From contig JAGFJL010000059.1 in NCBI GenBank assembly GCA_024102725.1, positions 62,001-126,000 of the forward strand: DNA of 64,000 bases, read 5' to 3'. The translations under genes and the position numbers were made by a program. The notes below the pieces were generated by a model, which saw nothing but the letters and a program-made list of their open reading frames with translations, was not told where the DNA came from and made no database searches. The first letter of the stretch is position 1; each line of letters starts with the position of its first letter. Of the stretch, positions 17,333 through 27,982 are shown one piece after another. Source of the DNA: Nitrococcus mobilis. GTDB taxonomy: Bacteria > Pseudomonadota > Gammaproteobacteria > Nitrococcales > Nitrococcaceae.

Positions 17333-19933
17333 TCATCCGGCCTGCCGTAGCAAGTCCTGCGCCTCGCCCTGTTGCGCCGCATTGCCTTCCGTCACGACCT
17401 CGTTGAGAAGGCTCCGCGCCCCAGCCGTATCACCCATATCAAGGTAGGCACGCGCCAGATCGAGTTTGGTGCCCGCCTCGTCCGAGCTCATCGAATCCTC
17501 CGGCGTTTTCGCCGCGCTCTCCCCTTCCGACTCAAGCTCATTTTGCAAGGCGAAATCACTGCCCTGCAGTACGTCTTGGTCATTACCGCCGCCCTTGCCC
17601 GGCGTGCCCCCCGGCTGAGCCGCCCAATCCTCGGGCAGAGAGAAATCCAGCGAGCCCAACTCATCGGCCGAGTCCCCGGCGGAGGCGGATGCCGCAACCG
17701 CCATTGCGCGTTGTGATGCAAACGCCTCGATCTCACCCAAATCAAACTCGAGTACGGCGCTTTCCTGGCGCTCAGCCATCGGCTGCAGCCCTGCTTCGCC
17801 CAAGCTACCGGGCTGCTCCAATGCCAGCTCGCTTACGTTGAGCTCGAAATCGGCTTCGCTAGCCTGCATCTGCGCCATTGGCGTGGCTACCGATTCGGCC
17901 GTGGTTGCTACGCCGCGATCCCCCTGTTCAGGCTGCGCTGGCGTGGCTTCCGGTTCGGCCTCGAGCGACAACGCGCCGTTGAATAGCGGATGGTCGGGGG
18001 CGATACGCCGCGCCAGCTCGATCGCCCGCTGCCAGTGCCAATCGGACTCGTCGGCAAGCTGCGTATGTAGAACCTGCGCTTCGGCTTCGAAGCCACCACG
18101 GTCGCCTTGCGCCGCCAGAATCTCCAGCAGCTTCAGCCGGAGTTCTCGGTTATCGGGATGCTCGCCCAAGGCATGATCCAGGAGCTCCTGCGCTCGGTCA
18201 TAGCGGCCGTATGCGATATAAGCCTCGGCCTCATCGAGCAGATTGCTCTCGTCCAGCGCAGAGCTCGCCTGCGCCCGCACATCGGCGCGGCCAAGGCTCG
18301 CTCTGGTGCCGGCCGACTCAACACTCGTTACCGCCTGCGCCCCAGCCGAACCAACCGCTGCCGGTGGGAGCGTACGCCGCCGGGTGGCGGCACTACGGCG
18401 GCGAGCCGCCCATAGCAGCATCAGTACCAACAGCAAGCCCATGCCAAGCAAACCAACCCGCTTGGCCTCCAGCGGCAAATAGGCTAGCAGCCGCGTTTTG
18501 AGCGAAGGGCTGGTCTGCGGGTTGGCAGTGGCCTCCGGTTCAACGCGGCTTGAGGCCGATTCGCTTTCGGGGATGCCCGCCACGGTCGTCGACTGCGATC
18601 CGCCCGATCCACTGGTACCGGCCACCGCATCCCGGCCGTTGGCCGGGTGCTCGGTCGTTTCCAGATAACTGGACGACGGCATCTCAGAAGCACTCTCGCT
18701 GCCCGTGTCGACGGCGCTTGTTTGCTGTGCCCCGCTTGCCGATTCACCTCCTTGCGCTGGCGCGGGTTCAGCCGCAGGCGCAGGAACAGCTTCATCGAGC
18801 GGCAAATTGCCAATACCTTTTAGACCGATCAACTCTTTTTTCAGCGAGCTCGTCTGCTGTTGGAGCCGCTCGTTGGCGGATGCCAGATTGGCATTGCGCT
18901 CGGCCACCAGGGCAAGCTGCTGCTGCAGCCGCAGGATGTTCCGCTGCGTCGGCGCCAGTGCCTGATCGGCAAGCGTTGCGCTCGCGTGCGCTTCGGTATC
19001 CTCGGACGCGGCCAACACATGCAAACGACCCTTCGCTGACGAGGCTGCGGAAATGGGCGCCCCAGCCGCCCCGGCTCTACCTTGCTCCATAAGGGTGGTC
19101 TGGACACTGGCTTGTACCGGTGGCGCCCCAAAACCTCCACCCGAGTGATTCCTCTGCCAGCGGGTGAGCTGTTCCTGCATTTGCAGCGCCGCCTGGTGGG
19201 CATCGATACTGGCAATCTCCGCATGTGGCGGCACACGCAGCACCGATCCTTCCATTAAGGCGTTGATGTTGCCATCAATGAACGCCCCCGGGTTGGCGAG
19301 CAGGATCGCTTGCATCGTCTGATAGACGGTGACTGTACGGGATGAGCGAACTTCGCCGGCAATGCCCCACAGTGTCTGGTTGGCTTGCACAGGACCGTAG
19401 CGGGTTGAGCGACTTGCCCGTTCACCGGCCGCAGCCGCCCTTGTCGGCACCGGCGGCGGCGGGAGAGTCGCATTCTGCAACCCTGTTTGGGTGGCACTCG
19501 CATGATCGCTGCGCACCGTGGTGGAGAGCTTGCCTGCAGAGTAACGTGGTGGATCCAGCAGCACCGTATACTCGCGTTGGAGAGTACCTTGCCGCCAGCG
19601 CACATCGAGCAGAAAACCCAGGAATGGCTCCTTGATGGGTTGCTCGGTCGAGATGAGGATATAGTGCTCCCCAGCCACCTTTTTGACTTCGAATTTTAGT
19701 CTGGAAAGGTAAAAAGGGCGCGCCAAACCGGCATGTTCGAAGGCAGCCGGCGAAGCCAGGGAGACGCGGAGCGAAGCGACCTCGTTCTCCCCTATCGATA
19801 GCAGCGGAATCCGGGCCGACAATGGTTCATTCAAGGCGGAATTCGCATCGAGCTTACCCAGACCCAGTGCCATGGTCGACGGCGGGGCTCCCATCAACGC
19901 AACCATCAAAGCGGATGCCAGCTTCCGAGCCAT
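17333..19933 (-). CDS. fimV: FimV-like pilus/polarity protein
   Basis: Large (866 residues) inner-membrane hub protein of the FimV/HubP family, which binds peptidoglycan and organises type IV pilus and polar proteins. Order seen: signal peptide ending near MALG; conserved FimV periplasmic domain (LNEPLSARIPLLSIGENE...); LysM-like region (~178-242, VQANQTLWGIAGEVRSS); coiled coil (~330-370); one membrane helix (~488-508, VGLLGMGLLLVLMLLWAA); acidic cytoplasmic part with TPR (YDRAQELLDHALGEHPDN) and the conserved C-terminal motif AGTKLDLARAYLDMGDTAGAR. Located asd-fimV-truA as in Pseudomonas. A FimX-like gene lies 13 kb away. Confidence 0.93.
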   Translation of the reverse strand: MARKLASALMVALMGAPPSTMALGLGKLDANSALNEPLSARIPLLSIGENEVASLRVSLASPAAFEHAGLARPFYLSRLKFEVKKVAGEHYILISTEQPIKEPFLGFLLDVRWRQGTLQREYTVLLDPPRYSAGKLSTTVRSDHASATQTGLQNATLPPPPVPTRAAAAGERASRSTRYGPVQANQTLWGIAGEVRSSRTVTVYQTMQAILLANPGAFIDGNINALMEGSVLRVPPHAEIASIDAHQAALQMQEQLTRWQRNHSGGGFGAPPVQASVQTTLMEQGRAGAAGAPISAASSAKGRLHVLAASEDTEAHASATLADQALAPTQRNILRLQQQLALVAERNANLASANERLQQQTSSLKKELIGLKGIGNLPLDEAVPAPAAEPAPAQGGESASGAQQTSAVDTGSESASEMPSSSYLETTEHPANGRDAVAGTSGSGGSQSTTVAGIPESESASSRVEPEATANPQTSPSLKTRLLAYLPLEAKRVGLLGMGLLLVLMLLWAARRRSAATRRRTLPPAAVGSAGAQAVTSVESAGTRASLGRADVRAQASSALDESNLLDEAEAYIAYGRYDRAQELLDHALGEHPDNRELRLKLLEILAAQGDRGGFEAEAQVLHTQLADESDWHWQRAIELARRIAPDHPLFNGALSLEAEPEATPAQPEQGDRGVATTAESVATPMAQMQASEADFELNVSELALEQPGSLGEAGLQPMAERQESAVLEFDLGEIEAFASQRAMAVAASASAGDSADELGSLDFSLPEDWAAQPGGTPGKGGGNDQDVLQGSDFALQNELESEGESAAKTPEDSMSSDEAGTKLDLARAYLDMGDTAGARSLLNEVVTEGNAAQQGEAQDLLRQAG

Positions 19934-20161
19934 GAAAATCCCCTATTGCCCGTCATTCCAGCCGTGGGCACCCTGTATGCTCCGTGTACCCAGCAAGCGG
20001 AGTTTCGATTGTTTTTATGCCGTATTAACCGGTCGAAAACTTCGACCTGGTTCGCAGCTTTGACAACCGACCGGGGATCTGCAAGGCGGTCACCCGCACA
20101 GCGCCGAGCCTAATACGGTCAACCCAATGGGCTGATATGTCTAAGATGGGCCAGACTCCGT

Positions 20162-21274
20162 TTAGTCCTCGAGCAGGATCCGCAGCATGCGCCGCAGCGG
20201 TTCGGCCGCGCCCCACAGGAGTTGGTCGCCCGCGGTGAACGCCGTTAAATATTGCGGCCCCATGGCGAGCTTGCGCAGCCGACCCACCGTCACGGTGAGC
20301 GTGCCCGTTACGGCCACCGGGGTAAGCTCGCGCTTCGAGGCCTCGGGCTCGTTAGGCACCACCCGGACCCAGTTATTCGCCTGTGCCAGAATCTCCTCGA
20401 TATCATTGATGGGCACATCCCGGCGCAGCTTGATCGTCAGAGCTTGGCAGTGGGAGCGCATCGCACCGGTGCGCACACACACACCGTCAATGGGAACGGG
20501 GTTTGCCTGACGAGCGAGAATTTTGTTGGTCTCGGCACCGGCCTTCCATTCCTCGCGACTTTGTCCGGAATCCATTGCCCGATCAATCCACGGAATCAGA
20601 TTGCCAGCGAGCGGGACACCAAAATGCTCGCGTGGATAATCCTCGCTACGCAACGCCTCCGAGACAGCTCGATCAATCTCCAGGATCCCTCTTGCCGGAT
20701 CGTCCAGCAACGCATGGGCGGCACCATGCAAAAAGCCCATTTGCTGGATCAGCTCCCGCATATGCTGCGCCCCGGCGCCGGAAGCCGCCTGGTAGGTCAT
20801 CGGGCTGATCCACTCCACCAAATCGTGATGCAGCAAGCCACCGATACCCATCAACATCAGGCTCACTGTGCAATTGCCGCCAACGAAGGTCTTGACCCCG
20901 GCCGTGCGGGCCCGATCGATGACCGCTCGGTTGACAGGGTCCAGGATGATTACGCTGTCTTCCTCCATGCGCAGCGTAGAGGCGGCGTCGATCCAATAGC
21001 CATTCCAGCCCACCGCGCGTAGCTCGCGGTAGACGGCTTCGGTGTAGGCACCGCCCTGACACGTGATGATGGCATCCAGCGCCTGCAGGGCGTTCAAATC
21101 ATAGGCGTCTTTGACCGTGGGCACTTCACGGCCCACATCCGGTCCCGGCCGTCCGGCTTGGGAAGTGGAGAAAAACTCGGGCGCTATGGCCGCAAAGTCG
21201 TTTTCCTCACGCATCCGCTGCATGAGGACCGAACCCACCATGCCACGCCAGCCAACGAATCCAATACGCTTCAT
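20162..21274 (-). CDS. asd: Aspartate-semialdehyde dehydrogenase
   Basis: 370-residue NADPH enzyme reducing aspartyl phosphate, leading to lysine/diaminopimelate, threonine and methionine. N-terminal Rossmann [17 protein letters not shown]; catalytic Cys in [13 protein letters not shown]; later [15 protein letters not shown] and [17 protein letters not shown]. The long loop and residue pattern match the gammaproteobacterial Asd type. It follows leuB by 45 bp. It supplies the pathway that metZ completes further downstream. Confidence 0.96.
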   Translation of the reverse strand: MKRIGFVGWRGMVGSVLMQRMREENDFAAIAPEFFSTSQAGRPGPDVGREVPTVKDAYDLNALQALDAIITCQGGAYTEAVYRELRAVGWNGYWIDAASTLRMEEDSVIILDPVNRAVIDRARTAGVKTFVGGNCTVSLMLMGIGGLLHHDLVEWISPMTYQAASGAGAQHMRELIQQMGFLHGAAHALLDDPARGILEIDRAVSEALRSEDYPREHFGVPLAGNLIPWIDRAMDSGQSREEWKAGAETNKILARQANPVPIDGVCVRTGAMRSHCQALTIKLRRDVPINDIEEILAQANNWVRVVPNEPEASKRELTPVAVTGTLTVTVGRLRKLAMGPQYLTAFTAGDQLLWGAAEPLRRMLRILLED

Positions 21275-21319
21275 AAAGCTGCTACCTTGTCGCTTTGCTA
21301 TTCAGATTGGCGGCTACGA

Positions 21320-22408
21320 TCAAGCCGCCGCCGCACGTAATGCGGAGGTGATCGCATCGCCCATCTCCCGGGTCCCTACCCGGCGCGTCCCGACGGTATG
21401 GATATCCGCCGTGCGGTAGCCCTCGGCTAGCACACGCCGAACCGCGCTTTCGACCCGCTCGGCCAGCTTCGCTTGGTTGAGACTGTAGCGAAGCATCATC
21501 GCCAGGGAGAGGATGGTGGCGAGCGGATTGGCCATATCCCGCCCGGCAATGTCCGGCGCCGAACCGTGGACCGGCTCGTACATCCCCTTGCCCCGCTCGT
21601 CCAGCGCAGCCGATGGCAGCATACCGATGGAGCCGGTCAGCATGGCGGCACAGTCCGAGAGGATGTCCCCGAACAGATTACCGGTGACGATGACATCGAA
21701 CTGCTTGGGTGCGCGCACCAACTGCATCGCCGCATTGTCTACGTAGAGATGCGAGAGCTCGACCTGGGGATACTCGGGCGCGAGTCGCGTGACCACTTCG
21801 CGCCAAAGCCCGCTCGACTCCAGTACATTGGCCTTGTCCACCGAGCACAGGCGGCCGTCGCGTTTACCGGCGATCTCGAACGCCAACCGCGCGATACGCG
21901 CGATTTCCGATTCCCGGTAGACCAACGTATTGTACGCCTCGCGCTCACCCGTGCCGAGGGTGCGCACCCCGCGGGGCTCACCGAAATAAATCCCCCCGGT
22001 CAACTCACGGACGATCAGGATGTCCAGACCCGCGACGATTTCGGGCCGCAGAGTCGAGGCTCCAGCCAGTTCGGCATAGAGTATAGCGGGGCGCAAATTG
22101 CCGAACAGACCAAGCGCCGAGCGGATGGCGAGCAGCCCTTGCTCCGGTCGGCGCCGCCGCTCGAGGATCTCCCACTTTGGCCCGCCGACCGCTCCCAGCA
22201 GGATCGCATCGGCCTGGCGGGCTAGGCGCAACGTCGCCTCCGGCAACGGTTCGCCGCTGGTATCCACCGCAGCCCCACCGATCTGGGCTTCTTCCAACTC
22301 CACTTGAAAGCCATAGTGCTCGCACAAGCAACCGATGACTTTTACCGCCTCGGCGACGATCTCGGGGCCGATCCCATCACCCGGGAGAATTGCGATTTTG
22401 GCCGTCAT
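21320..22408 (-). CDS. leuB: 3-isopropylmalate dehydrogenase LeuB
   Basis: 362-residue decarboxylating dehydrogenase of leucine synthesis. Start at 22408 gives [18 protein letters not shown]; the frame is open to 22489 but the extension is not family-like and overlaps leuD. Seen: [14 protein letters not shown](T)[26 protein letters not shown], and the metal/substrate segment [14 protein letters not shown] with GSAPDIAG. Order leuC-leuD-leuB-asd. Confidence 0.96.
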   Translation of the reverse strand: MTAKIAILPGDGIGPEIVAEAVKVIGCLCEHYGFQVELEEAQIGGAAVDTSGEPLPEATLRLARQADAILLGAVGGPKWEILERRRRPEQGLLAIRSALGLFGNLRPAILYAELAGASTLRPEIVAGLDILIVRELTGGIYFGEPRGVRTLGTGEREAYNTLVYRESEIARIARLAFEIAGKRDGRLCSVDKANVLESSGLWREVVTRLAPEYPQVELSHLYVDNAAMQLVRAPKQFDVIVTGNLFGDILSDCAAMLTGSIGMLPSAALDERGKGMYEPVHGSAPDIAGRDMANPLATILSLAMMLRYSLNQAKLAERVESAVRRVLAEGYRTADIHTVGTRRVGTREMGDAITSALRAAAA

Positions 22409-22433
22409 GCGCGAGCGCTTCCCTGTGCCTGAA

Positions 22434-23084
22434 TCATGGATCGAGGGTCTGAAACAGCCAGGGGGCCTCGCGTCGGCGGCGCGCCTCATAGGCCCGAATC
22501 TCGGCAGCGTGTTGGAGCGTCAACCCGATCTCGTCGAGCCCGTCGAGCAAGGCCTGCTTGCGGAAAGCATCGATCTCGAAACCAAACACCTCACCCGCGG
22601 GGGTGGTCACCGATTGACTCGGCAGATCCACCGCCAGCGTGTAACCGGTGTTCGCGGCGACCTCCCGGAACAGCTGCTCGACGGCTTCCTCTCCGAGCAC
22701 CACCGGCAGAATTCCGTTCTTGGTGCAATTGTTATAGAAAATCTCGGCGAAGCTCGGTGCGATCAGAACCCGAAAGCCATAGTCCTCGAGCGCCCAAGGG
22801 GCATGCTCGCGGGAGGAGCCGCAACCGAAGTTGCGCCGTGCCAGCAGAATGCGCGCGCCCTGATAGCGCGGTTGATTGAGCACGAACTCGGGGTTCTTCG
22901 GCCGCCGGGCACAGTCCTGACCGGGCTCACCGTGATCCAGATAACGCCATTCGTCGAAAAGGTTGGGGCCAAAGCCGGTTCGCTTGATCGACTTTAGGAA
23001 CTGCTTGGGAATGATGGCATCCGTATCCACATTGGCGCGATCGATGGGCGCCACGATACCCTCGACCCGAGTAAGTGGTTGCAT
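22434..23084 (-). CDS. leuD: 3-isopropylmalate dehydratase small subunit LeuD
   Basis: Small (swivel) subunit of isopropylmalate isomerase, 216 residues. [20 protein letters not shown] and [14 protein letters not shown] (substrate loop) are diagnostic; [13 protein letters not shown] follows. It starts one base after the leuC stop, so the two subunits are translationally coupled. Confidence 0.96.
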   Translation of the reverse strand: MQPLTRVEGIVAPIDRANVDTDAIIPKQFLKSIKRTGFGPNLFDEWRYLDHGEPGQDCARRPKNPEFVLNQPRYQGARILLARRNFGCGSSREHAPWALEDYGFRVLIAPSFAEIFYNNCTKNGILPVVLGEEAVEQLFREVAANTGYTLAVDLPSQSVTTPAGEVFGFEIDAFRKQALLDGLDEIGLTLQHAAEIRAYEARRRREAPWLFQTLDP

Positions 23085-23085
23085 A

Positions 23086-24489
23086 TCAAAGCTTCCTCAC
23101 GTCGACGAAATGCCCGGTGATGGCCGCGGCGGCGGCCATGGCCGGACTCAGCAAATGGGTTCGGCCACCCGGGCCCTGACGACCCTCGAAATTGCGGTTC
23201 GAGGTCGAGGCACAGCGCTCACCGGGCTGCAGACGATCCGCGTTCATCGCCAGGCACATCGAACAGCCCGGCTCCCGCCACTCAAAGCCCGCCGCCTGGA
23301 AAATTCGGTCCAACCCCTCGTCCTCGGCCTGGCGTTTGACCAGCCCGGAGCCCGGCACGACCAGTGCCAGCTTGATGGTGTCCGCCACACGTCGCCCCTG
23401 CACCACCGCGGCGGCCGAGCGCAGATCCTCGATGCGCGAGTTGGTGCAAGAGCCGATGAACACCTTGTCCGGGCGGATGCGCGTTATGGGCAATCCCGGC
23501 TCGAGCCCCATGTAGGCAAGCGCTCGCTCCATACCGGTCCGCCGGGTGGGATCGGGCTCGGTGGCCGGATCCGGAACGCGGGCGTCCACCGCCGCCACCA
23601 TTTCGGGTGAGGTTCCCCAGGTGACCTGCGGCACGATTTCGGCGCCATCGAGTTCCACCACCCGATCGAATACCGCATCCGACTCGCTCACCAGCGTACG
23701 CCAATAGGCAACGGCACGATCCCACATCAAGCCGCGCGGTGCGAAGGGTCGATCGCGCATATACTCGATCGTGACATCGTCCACGGCCACCAACCCGCAG
23801 CGCGCACCCGCCTCGATCGACATATTGCACAACGTCATGCGCCCTTCAATCGACAGGGCACGCACGGCCGCACCGCCAAATTCGATGGCATAACCGGTCG
23901 CCCCGGCCGTGCCGATCCGACCGATCAACGCCAGCGCCAGATCCTTGGCGCTCACCCCGGCCCCGAGCTGCCCCGTCACTCTCACCAGCATGCGCTTGGA
24001 TCGGGACTGGATCAGGGTCTGAGTGACGAGCGCATGCTCGACTTCGGAGGTGCCAATGCCGAAGGCAAGCGCGCCCAGCGCGCCATGCGTCGAGGTATGG
24101 GAATCGCCACAGACCACGGTCATTCCCGGCTGCGTGGCGCCCTGCTCGGGTCCGATGACATGAACAATGCCCTGCCGCGAATCGGCGAGGCGAAACTCGA
24201 CAATTTTATATTCCGTGCAGTTGCGATCCAACGTTTCCACCTGCAACCGGGAGACCGGGTCCGCAATCCCCTGAGCGCGGTTGAGGGTAGGCACATTGTG
24301 ATCCGCCACCGCCAGATTGGCAGCCGAACGCCAGGGCCTGCGCCCAGCGAGTCGCATTCCTTCGAACGCCTGCGGCGAGGTGACCTCGTGCACCAGATGA
24401 CGGTCGATATAGAGCAGCGAGGTACCGTCCGCATTGTCGCGCACGATATGGGCATCCCAAAGCTTATCGTAAAGAGTTGCAGCGACCAT
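23086..24489 (-). CDS. leuC: 3-isopropylmalate dehydratase large subunit LeuC
   Basis: Aconitase-family [4Fe-4S] subunit, 467 residues, isomerising 2- to 3-isopropylmalate. Cluster cysteines are in [17 protein letters not shown] and [23 protein letters not shown] is also conserved. It heads the leuCDB-asd run. The leader upstream holds a perfect TATAAT and a palindrome, but no run of leucine codons, so no leader-peptide attenuator is visible. Confidence 0.96.
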   Translation of the reverse strand: MVAATLYDKLWDAHIVRDNADGTSLLYIDRHLVHEVTSPQAFEGMRLAGRRPWRSAANLAVADHNVPTLNRAQGIADPVSRLQVETLDRNCTEYKIVEFRLADSRQGIVHVIGPEQGATQPGMTVVCGDSHTSTHGALGALAFGIGTSEVEHALVTQTLIQSRSKRMLVRVTGQLGAGVSAKDLALALIGRIGTAGATGYAIEFGGAAVRALSIEGRMTLCNMSIEAGARCGLVAVDDVTIEYMRDRPFAPRGLMWDRAVAYWRTLVSESDAVFDRVVELDGAEIVPQVTWGTSPEMVAAVDARVPDPATEPDPTRRTGMERALAYMGLEPGLPITRIRPDKVFIGSCTNSRIEDLRSAAAVVQGRRVADTIKLALVVPGSGLVKRQAEDEGLDRIFQAAGFEWREPGCSMCLAMNADRLQPGERCASTSNRNFEGRQGPGGRTHLLSPAMAAAAAITGHFVDVRKL

Positions 24490-24580
24490 ACGGCTTCCCT
24501 GTTATGCAACTGGATAGGGCACATTGCAGCGGCTGGAACCCGGCCGGTTCGAGGCATCGGCGGCGCTTTCCGCAGAGGCA

Positions 24581-24608
24581 AGGAGCTACAAAATAGGCTC
24601 CTATTATA
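24581..24608 (-). promoter_or_regulatory. Candidate leuC promoter -10 with adjoining inverted repeat
   Basis: On the minus strand a perfect TATAAT lies at 24603-24608, overlapping the stop codon of the MFS gene. An imperfect palindrome (24581-24602) with arms AGGAGC and GCTCCT-type halves, extended by CTA/TAG, starts immediately after it. The palindrome would span the transcription start and resembles an operator or a 5' hairpin. No good -35 hexamer is visible 16-18 bases upstream, which would suit an activator-dependent promoter. About 115 nt separate it from the leuC ATG. Confidence 0.45.
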
Positions 24609-25800
24609 CTGAACGCTGGCTCGGCAGGCTAACCGCCCACCTGCCCTGCGGCAGGCTGCGAGCAACGAGCACCGCACCAGTGGCGGCCAGCGCGGCCGCC
24701 ACATACCAGGTCGGGGCCTCACCGAAGGTCGACCAAAGATAACCGCTTGCAAGACTGCCGGAGGCGACCCCGGCGCCGAAGGTCAGACTGCTGTAGAGCG
24801 CTTGACCGCGTCCCTGGTTAGGGCCAGTGAAAAAACGGTTGATAAGCACGATCGCCACTGCGTGGTAAACGCCGAAGGTGCCCGCATGCAGAAGCTGCGC
24901 CACGCTCTGCAGCAAGATCCAATCCGGGAAAGCACCGACGAGTGTCCAGCGCACGACCGCCAGTGCCAGCGCCGCGGTCATCAGCCGGCGCGGACCGAAC
25001 TGCGGCAACCAGCGGTGCATCTTCAGAAAAACCATGATCTCGGCGAGAACCCCCACCGCCCAAAGAGCGCCGATCGCCGCCCCGCTATAGCCGTGGTCGG
25101 CCAAATAGATACTGTAGAAGACATAGAAAGGGCCGTGGCTTGCCTGGAGCAGATAGCAAGCCGCCAGAAAACCTACGACGTTAGGCCGTAGCAAAACCCG
25201 CCGAAACGGCTCGTGAGATGCGCCACTGAGCTGCGCCGATGCGCTCGGCGCGACCAGACTCGCCCCGGCCAAAGCAGTAACCAACACTAGCAGCGCGCCA
25301 GGCACGACTTGCAAACCCATACGGTCGGTGAGCTCGCCGAGCCCTGTCACCGCTGCGATGAAACCCATCGAGCCCCACAACCGAATACGGCTGTAGTGAT
25401 GGTCGTTCGCCCCCAGATGGTTCATGGTATTGGCCTCGAACTGAGGCAACGCCGCGTTCCAGAAAAAACCGAACAGGGCCATCAACAGCGCGAGCCAGCC
25501 ATAGCTTCGGCCGAACAGCATGCCGGCGAAAGCCACTGCGGCCATCAGGCAGGCGAGCCGCACCGTTGCCATACGTCGCCTACTGCGGTCCGCCAACCAA
25601 CCCCAAATATTGGGTGCGATAATCTTGGTGGCATAGAGTATGGCGATGAGCTCACCGATCGCGGCGGCACCGAACCCCAGCGAGCGCAGATAAGCACCCC
25701 AGTAGGGCACCAGCCCGCCGACAACGGCGAAGAAAAAAAAATAAAACGCCGCCAACCGCCAGTACGGAGTTGCCGCCGAGCCCGCGGAATCAGCGACCAT
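24604..25800 (-). CDS. MFS transporter (HcaT/LacY-like major facilitator)
   Basis: A 398-residue integral membrane protein with about 12 predicted helices. It belongs to the MFS_1-like/3-phenylpropionate permease (HcaT) branch: [30 protein letters not shown] at the start, [13 protein letters not shown] after helix 2, and [12 protein letters not shown] around helix 5. The substrate cannot be deduced. ATG at 25800 lies inside the last codons of aroC (11-bp overlap), so it is coupled to aroC. The upstream frame to 25902 is aroC antiphase sequence. Confidence 0.85.
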   Translation of the reverse strand: MVADSAGSAATPYWRLAAFYFFFFAVVGGLVPYWGAYLRSLGFGAAAIGELIAILYATKIIAPNIWGWLADRSRRRMATVRLACLMAAVAFAGMLFGRSYGWLALLMALFGFFWNAALPQFEANTMNHLGANDHHYSRIRLWGSMGFIAAVTGLGELTDRMGLQVVPGALLVLVTALAGASLVAPSASAQLSGASHEPFRRVLLRPNVVGFLAACYLLQASHGPFYVFYSIYLADHGYSGAAIGALWAVGVLAEIMVFLKMHRWLPQFGPRRLMTAALALAVVRWTLVGAFPDWILLQSVAQLLHAGTFGVYHAVAIVLINRFFTGPNQGRGQALYSSLTFGAGVASGSLASGYLWSTFGEAPTWYVAAALAATGAVLVARSLPQGRWAVSLPSQRSV

Positions 25801-26893
25801 GACCGCTTGGAATGACCGGCGCGGCCGTATGTACATCGGCGCACTGCGCGCGATGGCGCAGGTAGTGATCCATGAGCACCAGGGCAAGCATGGCCTCGGC
25901 AATGGGCGTGGCGCGAATACCTACGCACGGGTCATGCCGGCCGGTAGTCACCACCTCCTCGGGCTCTCCGCGCGTGTTCACGGAACGCCCGGGGACGCGG
26001 ATACTGGAGGTCGGCTTGAGGACGATGCTGGCGACGATGTCCTGCCCGGTGGAAATCCCGCCCAATATGCCGCCGGCATTGTTCGACAAAAACCCCGCCG
26101 GCGTAATCTCGTCGCGATGGCTGCTTCCGAGCTGTTCGACCGCAGCAAAGCCGGCACCGATTTCGACGCCCTTGACCGCGTTGATTCCCAGCAAAGCCCG
26201 GCCTATCTCGGCATCCAGGCGATCGAAGACCGGCTCGCCGAGCCCTACCGGCACATTCTCCGCCACAACAGTTACCCGCGCACCGACTGAATCCCCTTTA
26301 CGGCGCAGCCCATCCAGGTAACGCTCCAGCTCCGACAGGCGCGCCGGATCGGGGCAAAAGAAGGGGTTCGTCTCCACCGCATCCCAATGCCGCAGCTCCA
26401 GGCGGATCGGCCCGAGCTGCGCCAAGTAGCCGCGGATACGAACACCCAGCCGTTCCGCCAAATACTTCCGGGCGATAGCCCCCGCAGCCACACGCATCGC
26501 AGTCTCCCGCGCCGAGGACCGCCCTCCGCCGCGATAATCGCGCACACCGTACTTCTGCTGGTAGGTATAGTCCGCATGACCCGGACGAAAGCTCGCCTTG
26601 ATCTTGGCGTAGTCCTTGGAGCGCTGATCGGCGTTTTCGATCAACAGCCCGATGGGTGTCCCGGTGGAGCGCCCCTCGAACACACCCGAGAGAATGCTTA
26701 CTCGGTCGGGCTCCTGGCGCTGTGAGGTATGCCGGGAGGTACCCGGTTTGCGCCGATCGAGATCCCGCTGCAGATCCGCCTCGCTAAGCACCAGACCGGG
26801 TGGACAGCCATCGACGATAGCGCCGAGCGCCGGTCCATGACTCTCGCCGAAGGTGGTTACAGTAAAGGACTTACCGAAGGTATTGCCCGACAT
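25790..26893 (-). CDS. aroC: Chorismate synthase AroC
   Basis: FMN-dependent enzyme (367 residues) completing the shikimate pathway and feeding tryptophan, tyrosine, phenylalanine and folate. Diagnostic segments: [21 protein letters not shown], the [24 protein letters not shown] signature, [14 protein letters not shown] and [18 protein letters not shown] near the C-terminus. Divergent from psd; followed by the overlapping MFS gene. Confidence 0.96.
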   Translation of the reverse strand: MSGNTFGKSFTVTTFGESHGPALGAIVDGCPPGLVLSEADLQRDLDRRKPGTSRHTSQRQEPDRVSILSGVFEGRSTGTPIGLLIENADQRSKDYAKIKASFRPGHADYTYQQKYGVRDYRGGGRSSARETAMRVAAGAIARKYLAERLGVRIRGYLAQLGPIRLELRHWDAVETNPFFCPDPARLSELERYLDGLRRKGDSVGARVTVVAENVPVGLGEPVFDRLDAEIGRALLGINAVKGVEIGAGFAAVEQLGSSHRDEITPAGFLSNNAGGILGGISTGQDIVASIVLKPTSSIRVPGRSVNTRGEPEEVVTTGRHDPCVGIRATPIAEAMLALVLMDHYLRHRAQCADVHTAAPVIPSGHGR

Positions 26894-27019
26894 TTGTCTC
26901 TACCATGTCTTTTACACCTATTGTGTGCGCAGATCTTTTGCAGAGCACCGCACTGCGCCCACCCAATTCAAGCTCATGGCTAATGCGCGTTCTGTGGGCC
27001 TATGTGATAATCCGCCGCC

Positions 27020-27955
27020 ATGCCTAATCTCATCGGTTCACAACCCATGCATCGCATCCTGAGCGCCGCGCGGCCCAAGCGAGCCACTCTGAGCGACTGG
27101 CTCAAGACGCTGCCGCTCTACCCACTGCCGCAACACGCCATCTCACGCCTTGTGCTGCACGCCACCCGGGCACGCAACAACCGTTGGAAAAATGCGCTTA
27201 TACGCTGGTTCGTACGGGCTTACCAAGTCGATTTGGGGGAGGCGAGCGAGCCCAATGCAACAGCGTACCCGGATTTCAACAGCTTTTTCACCCGGGCACT
27301 ACGCTCCGATGCCCGCCCCTTGCCGAAAGACCCCGCGACGCTTATCTGCCCGGCCGACGGTACAATCAGTGAGATCGGCCGGATTGACGGCGTGCACCTC
27401 TTGCAGGCCAAAGGCCGCCGCTTCAGTGTAGGCGAACTCCTCGGCGGCGATGATGGCGATGATCAATTGACGGCACGCTTCCATGGCGGCCATTTCGTAA
27501 CGGTGTATCTCTCCCCACGGGATTACCATCGGGTACACATGCCGGCCGCCGGCGAGTTGCGCACCATGATCCATGTCCCGGGCCGGCTATTCAGCGTAGC
27601 TCCCCACACCGTGCGCACGATACCCCGCTTGTTCAGCCGCAACGAACGGGTGATCAGCCTGTTCGATACCGCACACGGTCCACTCGCCGTAATCCTCGTG
27701 GGGGCGATCTGTGTCGCGAGCATCGAGACCGTCTGGGCCGGCGTGGTGACCCCGCCCCGCGGCCGGCGGCTACGGCGCTGGCACTACCCGCCACCCAGAT
27801 ACCGGCTGGCACGGGGCGAAGAACTGGGCCGTTTCAACATGGGCTCAACGGTAATCGTACTGTTCGGACCCGATCAGGTCAGCTGGCGGGAGGAGCTGGC
27901 CGTCGCACAGCCGGTGCGCATGGGGCAGGCACTGGGCCGTTTCCGAGCCGTTTGA
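27020..27955 (+). CDS. psd: Phosphatidylserine decarboxylase proenzyme
   Basis: Pyruvoyl-dependent membrane enzyme forming phosphatidylethanolamine. The 311-residue proenzyme has NSFFTRALR, CPADGTISEIG, FVTVYLSPRDYHRVHMP (catalytic Asp/His region) and the self-cleavage site near the C-terminus, NMGSTVIVLF: cleavage between Gly275 and Ser276 would give the pyruvoyl group. The usual Leu before GST is Met here, a mild change. ATG at 27020 is taken; ATG at 27047 is possible, and neither has a clear ribosome site. psd lies near a fimX-type gene in Pseudomonas too. Confidence 0.95.
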   Translation: MPNLIGSQPMHRILSAARPKRATLSDWLKTLPLYPLPQHAISRLVLHATRARNNRWKNALIRWFVRAYQVDLGEASEPNATAYPDFNSFFTRALRSDARPLPKDPATLICPADGTISEIGRIDGVHLLQAKGRRFSVGELLGGDDGDDQLTARFHGGHFVTVYLSPRDYHRVHMPAAGELRTMIHVPGRLFSVAPHTVRTIPRLFSRNERVISLFDTAHGPLAVILVGAICVASIETVWAGVVTPPRGRRLRRWHYPPPRYRLARGEELGRFNMGSTVIVLFGPDQVSWREELAVAQPVRMGQALGRFRAV

Positions 27956-27982
27956 GACGGTACGACCAACCGAGCCGCGCGT

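Noticed and set aside
24490..24602. leu leader-peptide attenuator
   Set aside because: The only short frame in the leader contains at most one Leu codon and there is no terminator/antiterminator pair before leuC.
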